A stretch of 59,160 nt of DNA, taken from positions 1 through 59,160 of the forward strand of contig NZ_JACJOO010000049.1 of the NCBI RefSeq assembly GCF_014695575.1. The letters are read 5' to 3'. Below, piece after piece: positions 41,748 through 52,656 of the stretch. The translations under genes and the position numbers were made by a program. This DNA comes from Leptolyngbya sp. FACHB-8 (lineage in GTDB: Bacteria; Cyanobacteriota; Cyanobacteriia; Elainellales; Elainellaceae). The number at the start of each line of letters is the position of its first letter. Position 1 is the first letter of the stretch. The notes beneath the pieces are model-generated. The model did no database searches, was not told the origin of the DNA, and saw only the letters and a program-made list of their open reading frames with translations.

Positions 41748-44700
41748 TTAGCCAGGAGCTGAGATTACGCGATCGCGTCCTTGTTGTTTTGCTTGATAAA
41801 GTGCTTGATCTGCAACGGTGATCAATCGAGGAGGTGACGATTTTTCATGGGGTGTGACAGTCGCAATACCCAGACTCAGGCTGACTACCCCAATAGAAGA
41901 TTGTTGGTGCTTAAGCTGGAGTGCTTTCACCGCAGTACGAATGCGTTCAGCCACCTTAAATGCTCCCTCAGCTGTCGTATTCGACAGAATAATGGCGAAC
42001 TCTTCTCCCCCATACCGCGCAACGAAATCGTCTTCCCGATTAGCGGTGTGCTTGATCGCTGCGGCAACCTGCTGCAAGCACTCATCCCCAGCAGGGTGGC
42101 CATAGGTATCGTTGTAAAGTTTGAAGAAGTCGATGTCACATAAAATGAGAGATAACGGTGACCCGATCAGACTCATGCGCTGCCAGACTTGATCCAGGTG
42201 ATGATCAAAGTGGCGACGGTTGGCCACCTGGGTTAACCCATCCACCATTGCCAATCGTTGGACCTGTTGATATAACTCCGATTGTTGAATGGCGATCGCT
42301 ACCTGGGTTGCCAATTGATTGAGCAAGCTAATCTCCAGCTCTTTCCAGTGGCGGGGACCACTGCACTGGTGAGCGATCAGCAGACCCCACAGGTTATCGC
42401 CTTGCAGAATGGGAACCACCAGATTGGCACGAACCCCATGTTCGGCCAATAAGTTGATATGACACTCATGTAGACCCGCGTTGTAAATGTCTTCAATGGC
42501 TCGTACGCGTCCCTGTTGATACTGTGGCACATAAGCATTTCGAAAACAGGGTTCATCAATCACTGTTCTCAAAATCCTGGGATAACCTTCTGCCACAGAT
42601 TCCATTGTGACTACACCGCTCCAATCAGGTTTGAACCGAAAGACGATCACCCGATCTGTTTGTAAAAAATGCCGTACCTCATGCACAGTTGTATTCAAGA
42701 TTTCATCCAGATCCAGCGACTGGCGAATGCGCTGAGCGATCGCAGTGACTAATCTTTCTCGTTCTGCCTGCTGTTGCAGCAACGTTTCTGTCCGTTGGCG
42801 TTCAACCGCGTGGGAAATACTCCGGGCGATCGCTCCTAACTGCGCGATGATAGCCTGTGGTAGGGGTTGACGCAGAAATAGGGATAGTACACCAGTGGTT
42901 TCGTGATCGAGCACTAACGGATACCCCGTGAAGGCAACCAATTGCTCTTGTATTGCTGTGGGGCGATCGGATAGCGGCAGATGCTCCAGCAAACGATTGG
43001 TCTGGAAGGGTTGCCCCTGTTCCGCAATCCAGTCTGCTTTAAACAAACGAATCGAATCCAGAGCTGGTGTTCCATCACTGGCTTGTAGTTCCAACACATC
43101 TGTTGTAGGATGGCGCATCCAAAATCCAACAAATGCTGCATTCAAATGGTGAGTGAGCGTCGTTGCACAGGCTTGTAGTAACGTGAATATTGGCTCATTG
43201 CGATTTAGGATTTCTCCAATTTCCATGACCAATTGAGCTAACTGCATTTGCTCCGTTAGCGCTTCACGATATTGGTAAGAGATTGCCATTGCAGGTTGTG
43301 TGGCTGCTATTGCTGACTGTGGCAACAGTTCCTGTCGTTGTTGCTGGTCCAGTAGATGTCGTCGCAGTTCCAATTGGGTCATGACTTGCTCTGCTAACAC
43401 TCTGAGCGATTCCTGCTGCTCCGATGTCAAAATCCGTGGTGTAGAGTCTGCAACGCATAATGCCCCCAATATGAAACCCTCTGCATTCACTAAGGGGGCA
43501 CCCGCATAAAACCGCAGATGAGGTTTCTTTGTTACCACCGGGTAGTGCTTGAATCGTGGATCTACTTGTGTATCGGGTACAAGCAGCAGATCACGCTTCA
43601 GAATGGTATGGGCACAAAAAGCATCAGTACGAGCCGTTTCCGTGAGTTCTAAACCTTGAATAGATTTGAACCATTGGCGTTGTTCATCCACGAGGCTAAT
43701 CCAGGCCATGGGGGTCTGGCATATCTGTGCAGCCAGGTGGGTCAGTTGGTTAAACGTGGCTTCCGGTGGTGTATCCAGTACCTGATATCTAGATAGAACA
43801 GCCAATCGCTGAGCTTCATTAGGGGGAATGGGAAAAGTTGCTGTCACGGGTTGAGTGGGTCGGGGTAACTCCATCTGGGATGGTGCTGCTTTCTTATAAA
43901 GCAGCTGCGTTGCCCCATCCGTTGTCAACGGTTTGCTGAATAAATAACCCTGCACGACATCACAGTGATTTTGCCGTAAAAATTCTAGTTGTTCTACCGT
44001 CTCAACGCCTTCAGCAATGAGTTTCAGGTGCAGCCCATGTCCAAGGGCAATGACCGATGAAATGATTGCTCGATTACTGGTGTGTTTGTTTAAATTCTGA
44101 ATGAAGGACTGATCAATCTTAAGTGTATTAACTGGTAGATGCATCAACGCACTGAGCGATGAATATCCTGTACCAAAATCATCCATGGCAATGTGAATGC
44201 CCAATCGCTGCAAGTCCCGCAAAATTGCCACTGCAAGCTCTACATCTTGCATGATCAAACTTTCAGTGATTTCTAATTCAAGATAGTGCGGCTCCAACCC
44301 AGTTTCTTGTAGAGTTCTGGCGATTGTTTGCACTAAATTGGGTTGCTGGAATTGACGTACTGATAGATTGACCGAAATGCGTAAGGGGGGAAGCCCCGCC
44401 TCTTGCCATTGACGATTTTGTGTACAAGCAGTGCGTAAAACCCATTCGCCAATGTCACAAATTAAGCCCGTTTCTTCAGCAAATGGGATAAACTGCGTTG
44501 GCGGAATCATTCCCATTTCAGGATGTTGCCACCGGAGTAGTGCTTCCATTCCCACGACTTTTCCGGCTTTCAAGTCAATTTGGGGTTGGTAATGCAACAA
44601 CAATTCCTGCCGACCCAGGGCTTTATAAAGATGATTGCCTAGCAATAAGCCTTCGAGCGATCGCCGATTCATCGTCGGTGTATAGAGCAGATAACTGTTT

Positions 44701-46493
44701 TTGCCCTGCTGTTTAGTTCGATGGAGCGTCATGTCGGCACATTTGAGTAATGTTCCAACATCCTCCCCATCATAGGGAGCCAGGGCAATGCCAATACTGG
44801 CGGTAATGTGCAACTCGTGGGTATCGATTTGAAAGGGAACTTTGAGTGTATCCAGAATTTGCTGTGCAACCTGAATGGCATCTTCTGCTGAACAGATCTG
44901 GGGTAACAATACCGTAAATTCATCGTCTCCCCAGCGGGCAAGGGTATGGCTATCGCGCAAACAATCCCGCAGCCGTTGCGTTACGGCTTGTAGGAGGCGA
45001 TCGCCTGTAATGTGACCCAGCGTGTCATTGATTGTCTTAAACCGATCTAAATCCAGCATCATCACCGCTAACATGTTGCCCTGATGATGAATGTTGACCA
45101 GTGCCAGAGACAGTAATTCGTCAAATAGCAATCGGTTAGGTAATCCGGTTAGCAAATCGTGGGAAGCATGGTGATGCAGTAGGTCTGCCACCCGCTGTTG
45201 CAAAACCGTAATATATAGATGCAACCCGTAGGATTGTGCCAGCTTAATTTGGGCGGGTGTCCACAGGTCTACTTGTCCCGATTTAATTTCACGCCATGCC
45301 TCAAACGACTGACGCGGTAGGACATTGCGCTCGTCGGGGTTGGAACGTCCTGCCCATAACCGCTCTGTTTCAATCTCAGCCCGAAACAGGGTAAGACAGC
45401 CAACATACTGTTGATACTGAAGTGGGATGATCAGCAGCGAGCGGATTGATGTGGGTTCACAGGCATCAACCAGAGCTTGCAGACGAGCATCCTTCTGTAA
45501 ATCTTGAAGTTGATAGGTGTATGTTGCTCCGGTATAGCTAACTTCTGATGTCCTTCCGTGAAGGGAGGCTGCACTCGTGACTTCGGTTGTGTGGCTTACT
45601 TCGGTGACTTGACGATGGCTGGTTGCCAATACGCCCTGCCAGTCGATTAAGGCTTGCCAGAACGGCGAAGTTTCCAGGTACGCCTGGGTAGGCTGCTCTC
45701 CCCATGTGTACAGTTGCATCGCTTGACCTGTTGGGCTGGCCGTGATGTACAGCCTGCCACCAATAGCAGATAGGGTGTGGCTGATTTGCTCTAAGGCAGT
45801 TTGCCACATGCCTGTCTTATCTTGAGGTCCGTTGAGTAGTTGATTGAGTTGATTTAGAGCTGCTTCATGTAGGGCCTGTTGCTGTGCCTGTTGCATCAGA
45901 TCTGCCTGAGCGATCGCAATAGGCAGCTGATCTACCAATAACTGCACAGTCTGTAATTGCGATTCTTTAAAGGATTGTGGCTCGCTGTGATGAGCGACCA
46001 GCAATCCCCAGAGTTGATTCTGGTAGAGAATCGGTAACGAAATGGAAGAGGCCACTCCCATCGCAGTCAAATACTGCAAGTGGCAGGGATCGACGGCTAA
46101 GTAACGAACATCCCCCTGTACGGGTTGGTCGAGCGATCGTACAGATTTAAACTGGTTCAGGGTTTTACGCTGGGAAGCAACATCCACAATTACCCGTTGC
46201 TTCGCCTTAACAAACAACTCTCTCGCTTGTGGCGGAATGTCTTCTGCAGGGAAATGTAACCCTAACAGCGAGGGGAGTCGGTTGTGCTGGATCGCTTCTG
46301 CAACAACAGCACCGCTACCATCTGTATCAAATTGATAAACCTTAACGCGATCAACTTCTAAAAGAGCCTGAACCTCTGTAACAGTTGTTTCTAAAACATC
46401 TTGCAGGTTAAGAAACTGACCGATACGGATGCTGATTTGATTCAGTAAATACTCTTTACCAGTCGGTTGCCCCTTCATGTTTGGGTTAGTCAT
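41748..46493 (-). CDS. cph2: Cph2-like knotless phytochrome with GGDEF-EAL and C-terminal CBCR-GGDEF
   Basis: About 1581 aa; numbering below counts from the alternative GTG 46517. The phytochrome GAF has D93-I-P, bilin Cys145-His146 and His176 at exact Cph1 spacings, and no PAS knot. The PHY domain has the tongue motif PRQSFEAW (401-408). GGDEF-1 is degenerate (RWGDDEF, no RxxD). The EAL domain is complete (E658-ALLRW, DDFGTGYS, K800, AEGVET). Then come two extra GAFs (900-1055 and 1090-1240), a CBCR GAF (1250-1415; Cys1352-His, second Cys1324 in E-P-C-F) and GGDEF-2 (GGEEF 1503-1507, RxxD I-site 1494-1497). Synechocystis Cph2 shares the plan without the two extra GAFs and controls phototaxis through c-di-GMP. 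Bilin attachment is inferred from the motifs. Confidence 0.92.
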   Translation of the reverse strand: MTNPNMKGQPTGKEYLLNQISIRIGQFLNLQDVLETTVTEVQALLEVDRVKVYQFDTDGSGAVVAEAIQHNRLPSLLGLHFPAEDIPPQARELFVKAKQRVIVDVASQRKTLNQFKSVRSLDQPVQGDVRYLAVDPCHLQYLTAMGVASSISLPILYQNQLWGLLVAHHSEPQSFKESQLQTVQLLVDQLPIAIAQADLMQQAQQQALHEAALNQLNQLLNGPQDKTGMWQTALEQISHTLSAIGGRLYITASPTGQAMQLYTWGEQPTQAYLETSPFWQALIDWQGVLATSHRQVTEVSHTTEVTSAASLHGRTSEVSYTGATYTYQLQDLQKDARLQALVDACEPTSIRSLLIIPLQYQQYVGCLTLFRAEIETERLWAGRSNPDERNVLPRQSFEAWREIKSGQVDLWTPAQIKLAQSYGLHLYITVLQQRVADLLHHHASHDLLTGLPNRLLFDELLSLALVNIHHQGNMLAVMMLDLDRFKTINDTLGHITGDRLLQAVTQRLRDCLRDSHTLARWGDDEFTVLLPQICSAEDAIQVAQQILDTLKVPFQIDTHELHITASIGIALAPYDGEDVGTLLKCADMTLHRTKQQGKNSYLLYTPTMNRRSLEGLLLGNHLYKALGRQELLLHYQPQIDLKAGKVVGMEALLRWQHPEMGMIPPTQFIPFAEETGLICDIGEWVLRTACTQNRQWQEAGLPPLRISVNLSVRQFQQPNLVQTIARTLQETGLEPHYLELEITESLIMQDVELAVAILRDLQRLGIHIAMDDFGTGYSSLSALMHLPVNTLKIDQSFIQNLNKHTSNRAIISSVIALGHGLHLKLIAEGVETVEQLEFLRQNHCDVVQGYLFSKPLTTDGATQLLYKKAAPSQMELPRPTQPVTATFPIPPNEAQRLAVLSRYQVLDTPPEATFNQLTHLAAQICQTPMAWISLVDEQRQWFKSIQGLELTETARTDAFCAHTILKRDLLLVPDTQVDPRFKHYPVVTKKPHLRFYAGAPLVNAEGFILGALCVADSTPRILTSEQQESLRVLAEQVMTQLELRRHLLDQQQRQELLPQSAIAATQPAMAISYQYREALTEQMQLAQLVMEIGEILNRNEPIFTLLQACATTLTHHLNAAFVGFWMRHPTTDVLELQASDGTPALDSIRLFKADWIAEQGQPFQTNRLLEHLPLSDRPTAIQEQLVAFTGYPLVLDHETTGVLSLFLRQPLPQAIIAQLGAIARSISHAVERQRTETLLQQQAERERLVTAIAQRIRQSLDLDEILNTTVHEVRHFLQTDRVIVFRFKPDWSGVVTMESVAEGYPRILRTVIDEPCFRNAYVPQYQQGRVRAIEDIYNAGLHECHINLLAEHGVRANLVVPILQGDNLWGLLIAHQCSGPRHWKELEISLLNQLATQVAIAIQQSELYQQVQRLAMVDGLTQVANRRHFDHHLDQVWQRMSLIGSPLSLILCDIDFFKLYNDTYGHPAGDECLQQVAAAIKHTANREDDFVARYGGEEFAIILSNTTAEGAFKVAERIRTAVKALQLKHQQSSIGVVSLSLGIATVTPHEKSSPPRLITVADQALYQAKQQGRDRVISAPG

Positions 46494-46688
46494 ATCGCGA
46501 TCGCCCACAAAAAACACTTTTGGTGGAATGCTTGAGGCTCTATACCCAGTTCAGTTTGCGTAAACAAACTGTCTAAAACAGCTATAGCTTCCCCTTTCAG
46601 TATTCACAACACGTGTTTTCCCTGAACATGTAAATACAGAAGTTTACATTTCTCGAAGTAGGCGGCACAGCCCTTTGAGGTTTATGGG

Positions 46689-49600
46689 CTACACCAGTGT
46701 TTGGTAAAGGGCTGATAGCAAGTCTTGCGTTGTGAACGGCTTTTGCAAAAACTGTTCAATGTGTAGTTCAACTAATTGATCAGAGGTATACAATCCACTA
46801 GTTGCAATAACTTTGAACTGCGCATCCATTACTTTTAAGGTGCGAATGGTATCCTCACCATCCATAGACGGCATCATCATATCAATTAGAGCAACCTGAA
46901 TTTCATGCTGATGTCGAACATAGAGAGAAATAGCTTCTAAGCCATTACTTGCTGTCAGTACACGATATCCACTGTCTTCTAAGGTTGTTTTGGTGATCTC
47001 TCGAATTGCCTCTTCATCATCAACCACCAGTACAAGTTGACCAGACCCAAGCAGCAGATTTGTGTCTGGTGTTTTTAGGTGCTCGCCCTCCATTAAGGCA
47101 GGCAAATAGACCTTGAACTCTGTACCTACACCGGCTCGGCTGGAAACCAGCACAAATCCATTATGGCTCTTGGTAATACTCATGACTGTCGAAAGCCCTA
47201 GCCCCGTGCCCTTGCCCATTTCTTTTGTTGTAAAGAACGGGTCAAAAATACGATCAATGACATCCTCCGGAATGCCCATTCCCGTATCTGACACGGTGAT
47301 CTCGACATAAGGCCCAACTTTGGCATCGATATGCAACTGAGTATCCCGTTCTTCAAGCTCTACATTTTGAGCGCTGATTTGTAAAGTACCTCCCCCCGGC
47401 ATGGCATCACGAGCATTCACACAAAGATTCATGAGAATCTGGTGCAACTGGGTCGCATCTCCATAGATAAGACCAATATCCCGTGAAAGGTTCGTGGAGA
47501 AATTAATGGATTTGGGAAAGGTTTCTTCAGCGATTTCTCGAATTTCCCAGATGAGGTGCTTCACTTCTAACAGCGATCGCTCTCCTTCAATGCCACGGGC
47601 GAAGGATAATACCTGCTTCACCAGGTTGCCTCCACGTCGGGCGCTGTTTTCAACGATATCCAACCACTGTCGGCTTTTCAAATCATTGGGGTCACGCAGC
47701 TGCATTTCTAGTAGTGGTACAGACATCAGAATGGGCGATAGCACATTATTGAGATCATGGGCGATCCCTCCCGCTAGCGTACCAATGCTCTCCATCCGTT
47801 GAGCCCGGAGAAACTGGCGTTCTAGCTGTTTCTTTTGGGTAATGTCTGTATTAACCATCAAAATGGCATTTGCTTCTCCATCTGCGTCACGAACTAATGT
47901 CCAACGGCTTTCAACGATTACTTCCTGTTCTGCTTTTGTCCATTGATGTAATTCGCCCTGCCACATCCCCTGCCGCAGCACAGCCTGGTGAATCTCGTCT
48001 GTATGAATGGGTACTTCCCGGTATAGAAACTCAGTCGCTTTTTTACCGCAGACTTCTGAGGCTAGCCAGCCATAAAGCCGTTCTGCCCCTTTATTCCAAA
48101 AGATAATTTGATTATTGAGATCCCGGACCAGAATTGCATCAGTGGTGACATCCAGCAGGGCTGCCTGCTCTCGAACTTTTTGTTCAGCTCGCTTACGTTC
48201 AGCTAATTCAATCTGGGTTTGCTGGTAGAGTTCTGACTGGTGAATGGCGATCGCCACTTGCGTCGATAGCTGTTTTAACAGTTCAATTTCTAATGGCTGC
48301 CATTCTCGTGGTTGCTCACACTGATGAACAATCAGCAAGCCCCACAACGCTTCTCTGTAAAGAATGGGTACAACAAGCTTGGCTCGCACACCGAGATTTC
48401 GTAAGGTTTCTATCAAACAAGGAGCAAGGTCATCTTGTTCAATATCCGTAATGGCACGAACTTGTCCTTGCCGATAGAGTTCAAGCCACTTGGGTGGAAG
48501 AATGTCTTCTGACAGGACTTGATCTATCAGCGGCAAGTGCTCAGGGGCAACGGCCTCATTCGTAACACACCTCATCCCGACTGAGCTAACTCGATAGGTT
48601 AACACGCGGTCAGCCTGAAGCAACTGGCGAACCTCGGATACTGTTGTGTCTAGAATTTGGTGAAGATTGAGTGACTGACGAATGCGCTGAGCAATCGTGC
48701 TGACTAACCGCTCTCGTTCGGCCTGTTGCAGCAGGGCGGCTTCTGCCTGTTTGCGTTCTGTCACATCGACACCAATTCCCCAAGTGGCCCATCCCGGAAT
48801 TGGAAACTGCTCAGAAATATTTGACCAGGCGATCGTTCGGATGCTTCCATCCTTACAGGTAATGTCCCATTCCCAGTTGCGATAGTTGTTCCCTTGTTCC
48901 ACCCATTGAGCCATCATCTGTTCGCGATAAGCTGCGTCTGGATAGGCCAATTCCATCAACTTTGGATTTTTGATGACTTCATCAGCACTGTAACCTGTAA
49001 CCCTCTCACATTCCCGGTTCCAAAAAACAATATTCCATTCATCATCCATTGCATCAAGCATGACCGGCATATTTTGCAGGATAAAGTGTAATCGCTCCTT
49101 ACTCTCCCGCAATGACTCTTCAGCTTGCTTACGTGCCGTAATGTCATGGCGAATCGCGACAAACTGACAAGGCTTACCTTCAACATCAAAAGATGGAACA
49201 ATCGTGGTGTCTACCCAATAGAAACTGCCGTCTTTCGCCCGGTTTTTAATCTCATCCCTCCACACCTCACCCTTGGAAATCGTGAACCACATCTGCTGAA
49301 AGAATTCTTTGGAATGATAACTGGAATTAATGAGACAGTGGCTCTGTCCAATCAATTCTTCCCGAGTATATTTCGAGATTTCACAGAATTTATCGTTAAC
49401 GTAGGTAATAATTCCTTTTACATCAGTAACAGCTACAATTGCAGACTGATCTAGCGCAAACTTGACACCTGTTAAGTCTCGCAATGACTCTTTCAATGCT
49501 GATTCGATCTGTTTTCGTTGAATCAGATCCTGTTGTAATCTCTCCTGGGCTTGCTGACGTTCGATCGCAATTCCTGCGAGGCGACCTGCCATCCCAATCA

Positions 49601-50552
49601 ATTCTTCTTCAAAAGCATTAGGGCTACGAGGTTCTCGATAGTACATGGCAAACGTACCGAGCACTTGACCCGTAGAAGAAAAAATAGGGGTAGACCAACA
49701 GGATCTCAATTCATAGGAAAGCGCCAAATCCCGGAACTGCTCCCAGCGGCTATCACTAGCAATATCTGAGGCAATCACCACTTCTCTTAAAAATGCGGCT
49801 CGACCACAGGTTCTACTGTTGGCCCCGATTTCTAAATCAGAGATACTTTGAAAATAGCCTTTTGGTAAATTAGGAGCCGTTCCGTGCCGTAAGTGGGTTC
49901 CTTGGGAGTTAAGCAATAAAATTGAGCCAATCATTCCAGCAGACTTACTCTCGATCGCCCCAATGAGCGTATTGAGCACATCCACGAGAGGAGCACCCGT
50001 TGCAATCATCTCTAGAATTCGATTTTGTTCCATTAGCAGAGATTCCACGCGCTGGCGCTCAGCCAAGTGACATCGTGACTCTAACAAATTGACCACCTGG
50101 CGGCTAAGAACTTGAAGGGTTGCTAATTGCTCAGCATTCAGCTGCCGAGGCACCCAGTCAATGACGCAAATTGTTCCTAGCCGGTAGTTGTCAGGAGTCA
50201 CCAGAGGTATCCCAGCATAAAACCGGATATGTGGGGCACCTGTGACTAAGCAGTTACTCGAAAACCGTTCGTCTGCTGCCGCATCTTCTACAATGAAAGG
50301 CTTATCATCCAGAATTGCATGGGCGCAAAATGCTAAGTCTCGGCTTGTTTCTGAAACGGATAGTCCTATTTTGGACTTGAACCATTGCCGTTTCTGATCT
50401 ACCAGACTAATCAGAGCAACTGGGGTAGCACAAATTTGTGCTGCTAGAGAGGCCAACTCATCAAATGCTTGTTCTACATCGGTATCAAGAATCTGGTACC
50501 GCTCCAATGCTTTCAATCGCAGAATCTCGTTATGAGGTAATAGGACAGGCAT
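46689..50552 (-). CDS. GAF/PAS hybrid histidine kinase with CBCR-like GAF and receiver
   Basis: About 1287 aa; numbering below counts from TTG 50603. Two GAFs (25-180, 195-350), two PAS (375-490, 500-620), a bilin-type GAF (630-795), PAS (810-925), HisKA (His949 in GGIAHDLNN), HATPase (DTGMGIP, GTGLGLS) and a receiver (Asp1241, Lys1288). The third GAF keeps a canonical-position Cys729, followed by Leu rather than His/Tyr, and has no DXCF cysteine (EDIL at that place), so a single-Cys photosensor is possible but unproven. The His motif is of the NtrB-like GG(I)AHD(L)NN type, unlike the SHELR kinases nearby. ATG 50552 was chosen because the first conserved residues follow it. It is 195 bp upstream of the Cph2-like ATG in the same direction and may be co-transcribed. 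Confidence 0.9.
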   Translation of the reverse strand: MPVLLPHNEILRLKALERYQILDTDVEQAFDELASLAAQICATPVALISLVDQKRQWFKSKIGLSVSETSRDLAFCAHAILDDKPFIVEDAAADERFSSNCLVTGAPHIRFYAGIPLVTPDNYRLGTICVIDWVPRQLNAEQLATLQVLSRQVVNLLESRCHLAERQRVESLLMEQNRILEMIATGAPLVDVLNTLIGAIESKSAGMIGSILLLNSQGTHLRHGTAPNLPKGYFQSISDLEIGANSRTCGRAAFLREVVIASDIASDSRWEQFRDLALSYELRSCWSTPIFSSTGQVLGTFAMYYREPRSPNAFEEELIGMAGRLAGIAIERQQAQERLQQDLIQRKQIESALKESLRDLTGVKFALDQSAIVAVTDVKGIITYVNDKFCEISKYTREELIGQSHCLINSSYHSKEFFQQMWFTISKGEVWRDEIKNRAKDGSFYWVDTTIVPSFDVEGKPCQFVAIRHDITARKQAEESLRESKERLHFILQNMPVMLDAMDDEWNIVFWNRECERVTGYSADEVIKNPKLMELAYPDAAYREQMMAQWVEQGNNYRNWEWDITCKDGSIRTIAWSNISEQFPIPGWATWGIGVDVTERKQAEAALLQQAERERLVSTIAQRIRQSLNLHQILDTTVSEVRQLLQADRVLTYRVSSVGMRCVTNEAVAPEHLPLIDQVLSEDILPPKWLELYRQGQVRAITDIEQDDLAPCLIETLRNLGVRAKLVVPILYREALWGLLIVHQCEQPREWQPLEIELLKQLSTQVAIAIHQSELYQQTQIELAERKRAEQKVREQAALLDVTTDAILVRDLNNQIIFWNKGAERLYGWLASEVCGKKATEFLYREVPIHTDEIHQAVLRQGMWQGELHQWTKAEQEVIVESRWTLVRDADGEANAILMVNTDITQKKQLERQFLRAQRMESIGTLAGGIAHDLNNVLSPILMSVPLLEMQLRDPNDLKSRQWLDIVENSARRGGNLVKQVLSFARGIEGERSLLEVKHLIWEIREIAEETFPKSINFSTNLSRDIGLIYGDATQLHQILMNLCVNARDAMPGGGTLQISAQNVELEERDTQLHIDAKVGPYVEITVSDTGMGIPEDVIDRIFDPFFTTKEMGKGTGLGLSTVMSITKSHNGFVLVSSRAGVGTEFKVYLPALMEGEHLKTPDTNLLLGSGQLVLVVDDEEAIREITKTTLEDSGYRVLTASNGLEAISLYVRHQHEIQVALIDMMMPSMDGEDTIRTLKVMDAQFKVIATSGLYTSDQLVELHIEQFLQKPFTTQDLLSALYQTLV

Positions 50553-51267
50553 GATGAAATTCTCTGGCAGAGTGAATCCTTGTAGCGGCCTGATGCAGCA
50601 CAATAGCAGGTGTATAACCAGCCGCAGAGGGTTAAAAGATGCAATGATTAATTTCTACTACCTTCGCTGTCGTTAGCTCCACTAGAAGGACCCTGTGGAG
50701 GATTGGTTCTCTAGTCTGCTTTTCTAGATCGCCTGAAGCTGTCTCAAGTTGGTAGCTTTACCTTTCACCCATCTATACCTTCAACATACCCCTTGGATGA
50801 TTGCTGCATCACGTTCTAGTGGTATATGTCATTGATCGTAATAACTCAGCTGTATCACCCTTGCTGATTACTCCGTTGTTTCAAGCCCTTAACGGATCAT
50901 GAGGGTAGTTTTATACGAGAGAGAAAATTGTTACGCACAGGCGACAGAAAATTGAATCTGTGAATCCACGGAAATTAATGAAAGAGTTTAGTCGTTGTGG
51001 CGGTACAGCAACGAATCGGAACAGACCGTGTGCATGGATGCTGTGGCGTGAGGAAAATCTGGAGCATGTCAGGACGGCTGCCTATATCCTTGTGTGAAGG
51101 AACGCGATCGCAATTCATACGTTGTCCATAATCTATTATGGATTAATTTTAGAGGGAAGGATGTGAGGATCTTGTGTGGCGGAAGTTTAATGCAGATCCT
51201 TGTTTAGCTAGCTGTTCGGCTTCCAACGGTATCCCCTTCTATTATTCTATACGCGGAGTAATAGGCT
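50553..51267. other. Large intergenic region, no gene seen
   Basis: About 715 bp upstream of the GAF/PAS kinase. No reading frame has family support. The only structured site found is the perfect dyad TCCATAAT-CT-ATTATGGA at 51125-51142, operator-like but with no known owner. The promoter of the kinase gene must lie in the left part. Confidence 0.5.
51125..51142. promoter_or_regulatory. Operator-like perfect dyad
   Basis: Eight-base arms TCCATAAT / ATTATGGA around CT. It is 0.5 kb from the nearest start codon, so it may be unrelated to the flanking genes. Confidence 0.25.
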
Positions 51268-51440
51268 CAACTCAATTAAACACAAAACTCAAAATACTGT
51301 GCTGTCCGCTTCAGAGCAGCACCATAAGTAGCTCAGCCGAATTAAACTAAGATCCAAAAGGTTGGGTCAACCGCTTCATGACGGTATAACCTTTCGGTCT
51401 CCTATTTAATTGCAACCCCCTACTTATTTTGAGTTTTGTA
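51268..51440. repeat. Family D composite repeat, copy 2
   Basis: acaaaactcaaaata (51282-51296) and tattttgagttttgt (51425-51439) are perfect 15-bp inverted repeats. Between them is a second dyad (aaaaggttgggtcaaccg with cggtataacctttc, about 51356-51395). The left part matches 5912-5980. It looks like one element inserted into another. Confidence 0.6.
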
Positions 51441-51471
51441 TTTAAGGTTATGGATTCACGGACCAACTGCA

Positions 51472-51516
51472 AAAGGTTAATTTCCCATGCATTAAAAGTA
51501 TGGGAAATTAACCTTT
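51472..51516. repeat. 17-bp hairpin after the nucleotidyltransferase gene
   Basis: aaaggttaatttcccat (51472-51488) pairs exactly with atgggaaattaaccttt (51500-51516), with an 11-nt loop. It lies 57 bp past the stop codon of the minus-strand nucleotidyltransferase. Confidence 0.7.
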
Positions 51517-51573
51517 GAAGTGAATAATCCCTGAAGTGCTGAATACAGAGAGGATGGATGAAAGGATGGAGGA

Positions 51574-52398
51574 TTATACCTCACAAGTTTCACTGGTATC
51601 TTTCTCTTGCTGCAAGTGTTCAATCCACTCCACTACGTTTGCTTTCGTTAAATTTCCTCTTGGTTGTAGTCGCGCATCTTCGTAATTCCATTGCTCCACA
51701 TCTGTTCGATATTGGAGGGGAGCAAGCAATGGACCCTGACAAAGTTTCTCGGATGTTCCGTTGTGGCTGCTTTCCTCTGCAATTTTCTGGCTTAGCTGTT
51801 GCATCACCCATGCTGGAATACGTGATCGCTCTCCTGGGTAGATAAACCCAAACAATACAAGATGGCTAAACAGAACTCGCCAGTGATCGCCAAACTGAGT
51901 GACTAATCTTGACCAGTCTATGCGATCGCCACAGGCCAGAATTAGATGAGCAATATCCGCTCCATCAAAGCGATCGCGTGCCATGACATACGCCTTTGAC
52001 CAAATTATTTCTTCTGGCGCACAAATTTTTGCTGGAATGCCAAACACCTCATCGGAAACGGCATGCTCAAACCAGGCATCACTAACAGGAAGGCAACCGT
52101 GGGCAGAGTTAGAAATAATATCAACAAAATTTTCACCACAATAAGCTTTTGCTAGCCAATGTGATACAGCAATATCTGTCTGGTAACCTGCCTGAGCAAA
52201 GACATCTAGAATAGATTGCACATCACTGGGACGGGCAAAAATGTCTAAATCTTTTGTATGCCGGGAAATTCCTGTATAACACTCAAAAGCATAAGCACCA
52301 CCAATGAGAAATGGCATCTGTGCTTGATTCAAAATATTCAGAGCTTGACAATAAAACTCACGAGTTTCCGGGGCGAGTTTGGGTTGAGAAAATACCAT
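51574..52398 (-). CDS. Nucleotidyltransferase-fold protein
   Basis: 274 aa. The polymerase-beta-type signature is near the start: GG (33-34) then D50-L-D52 in FLIGGAYAFE...HTKDLDIFAR, as in minimal nucleotidyltransferases and AbiEii-like proteins. A third Asp may be in ENFVDIIS (about 92). The C-terminal half has no known domain. There is no antitoxin-like partner next to it, so a toxin role is not supported. It is divergent from the metallophosphoesterase gene with about 258 bp between; a functional pair is possible but not shown. Confidence 0.75.
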   Translation of the reverse strand: MVFSQPKLAPETREFYCQALNILNQAQMPFLIGGAYAFECYTGISRHTKDLDIFARPSDVQSILDVFAQAGYQTDIAVSHWLAKAYCGENFVDIISNSAHGCLPVSDAWFEHAVSDEVFGIPAKICAPEEIIWSKAYVMARDRFDGADIAHLILACGDRIDWSRLVTQFGDHWRVLFSHLVLFGFIYPGERSRIPAWVMQQLSQKIAEESSHNGTSEKLCQGPLLAPLQYRTDVEQWNYEDARLQPRGNLTKANVVEWIEHLQQEKDTSETCEV

Positions 52399-52656
52399 AC
52401 TTAGTTTTTTGACGACTACTCTAACGATTTACTAGAACTTCAATAACTCTCTATGGTGGGCAATCGCTATCTATAATTCATCGGCCTAAAGAACGAATTT
52501 TAGCAATTTATCAAAAACTTTTAATGAATGGCTTGAGAATGAAGAACTTGTACCATCAATTGCTGTACAAACCATGGCCAAAATGTACCCAACGAGGCAG
52601 GGAAGCCATCTATTGGCGGCCCATGATGTTGATAGAGAAGATCAGGGAGAGGCAAT

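Noticed and set aside
41748-46493. First GGDEF of the Cph2-like protein as an active diguanylate cyclase
   Set aside because: The signature is GDDEF with an altered second Gly and no RxxD I-site; only the C-terminal GGEEF looks competent.
51574-52398. AbiEii-type toxin of a toxin-antitoxin pair
   Set aside because: Only the general nucleotidyltransferase signature is present, and no AbiEi-like or other antitoxin gene is adjacent; the neighbour is a divergent metallophosphoesterase.
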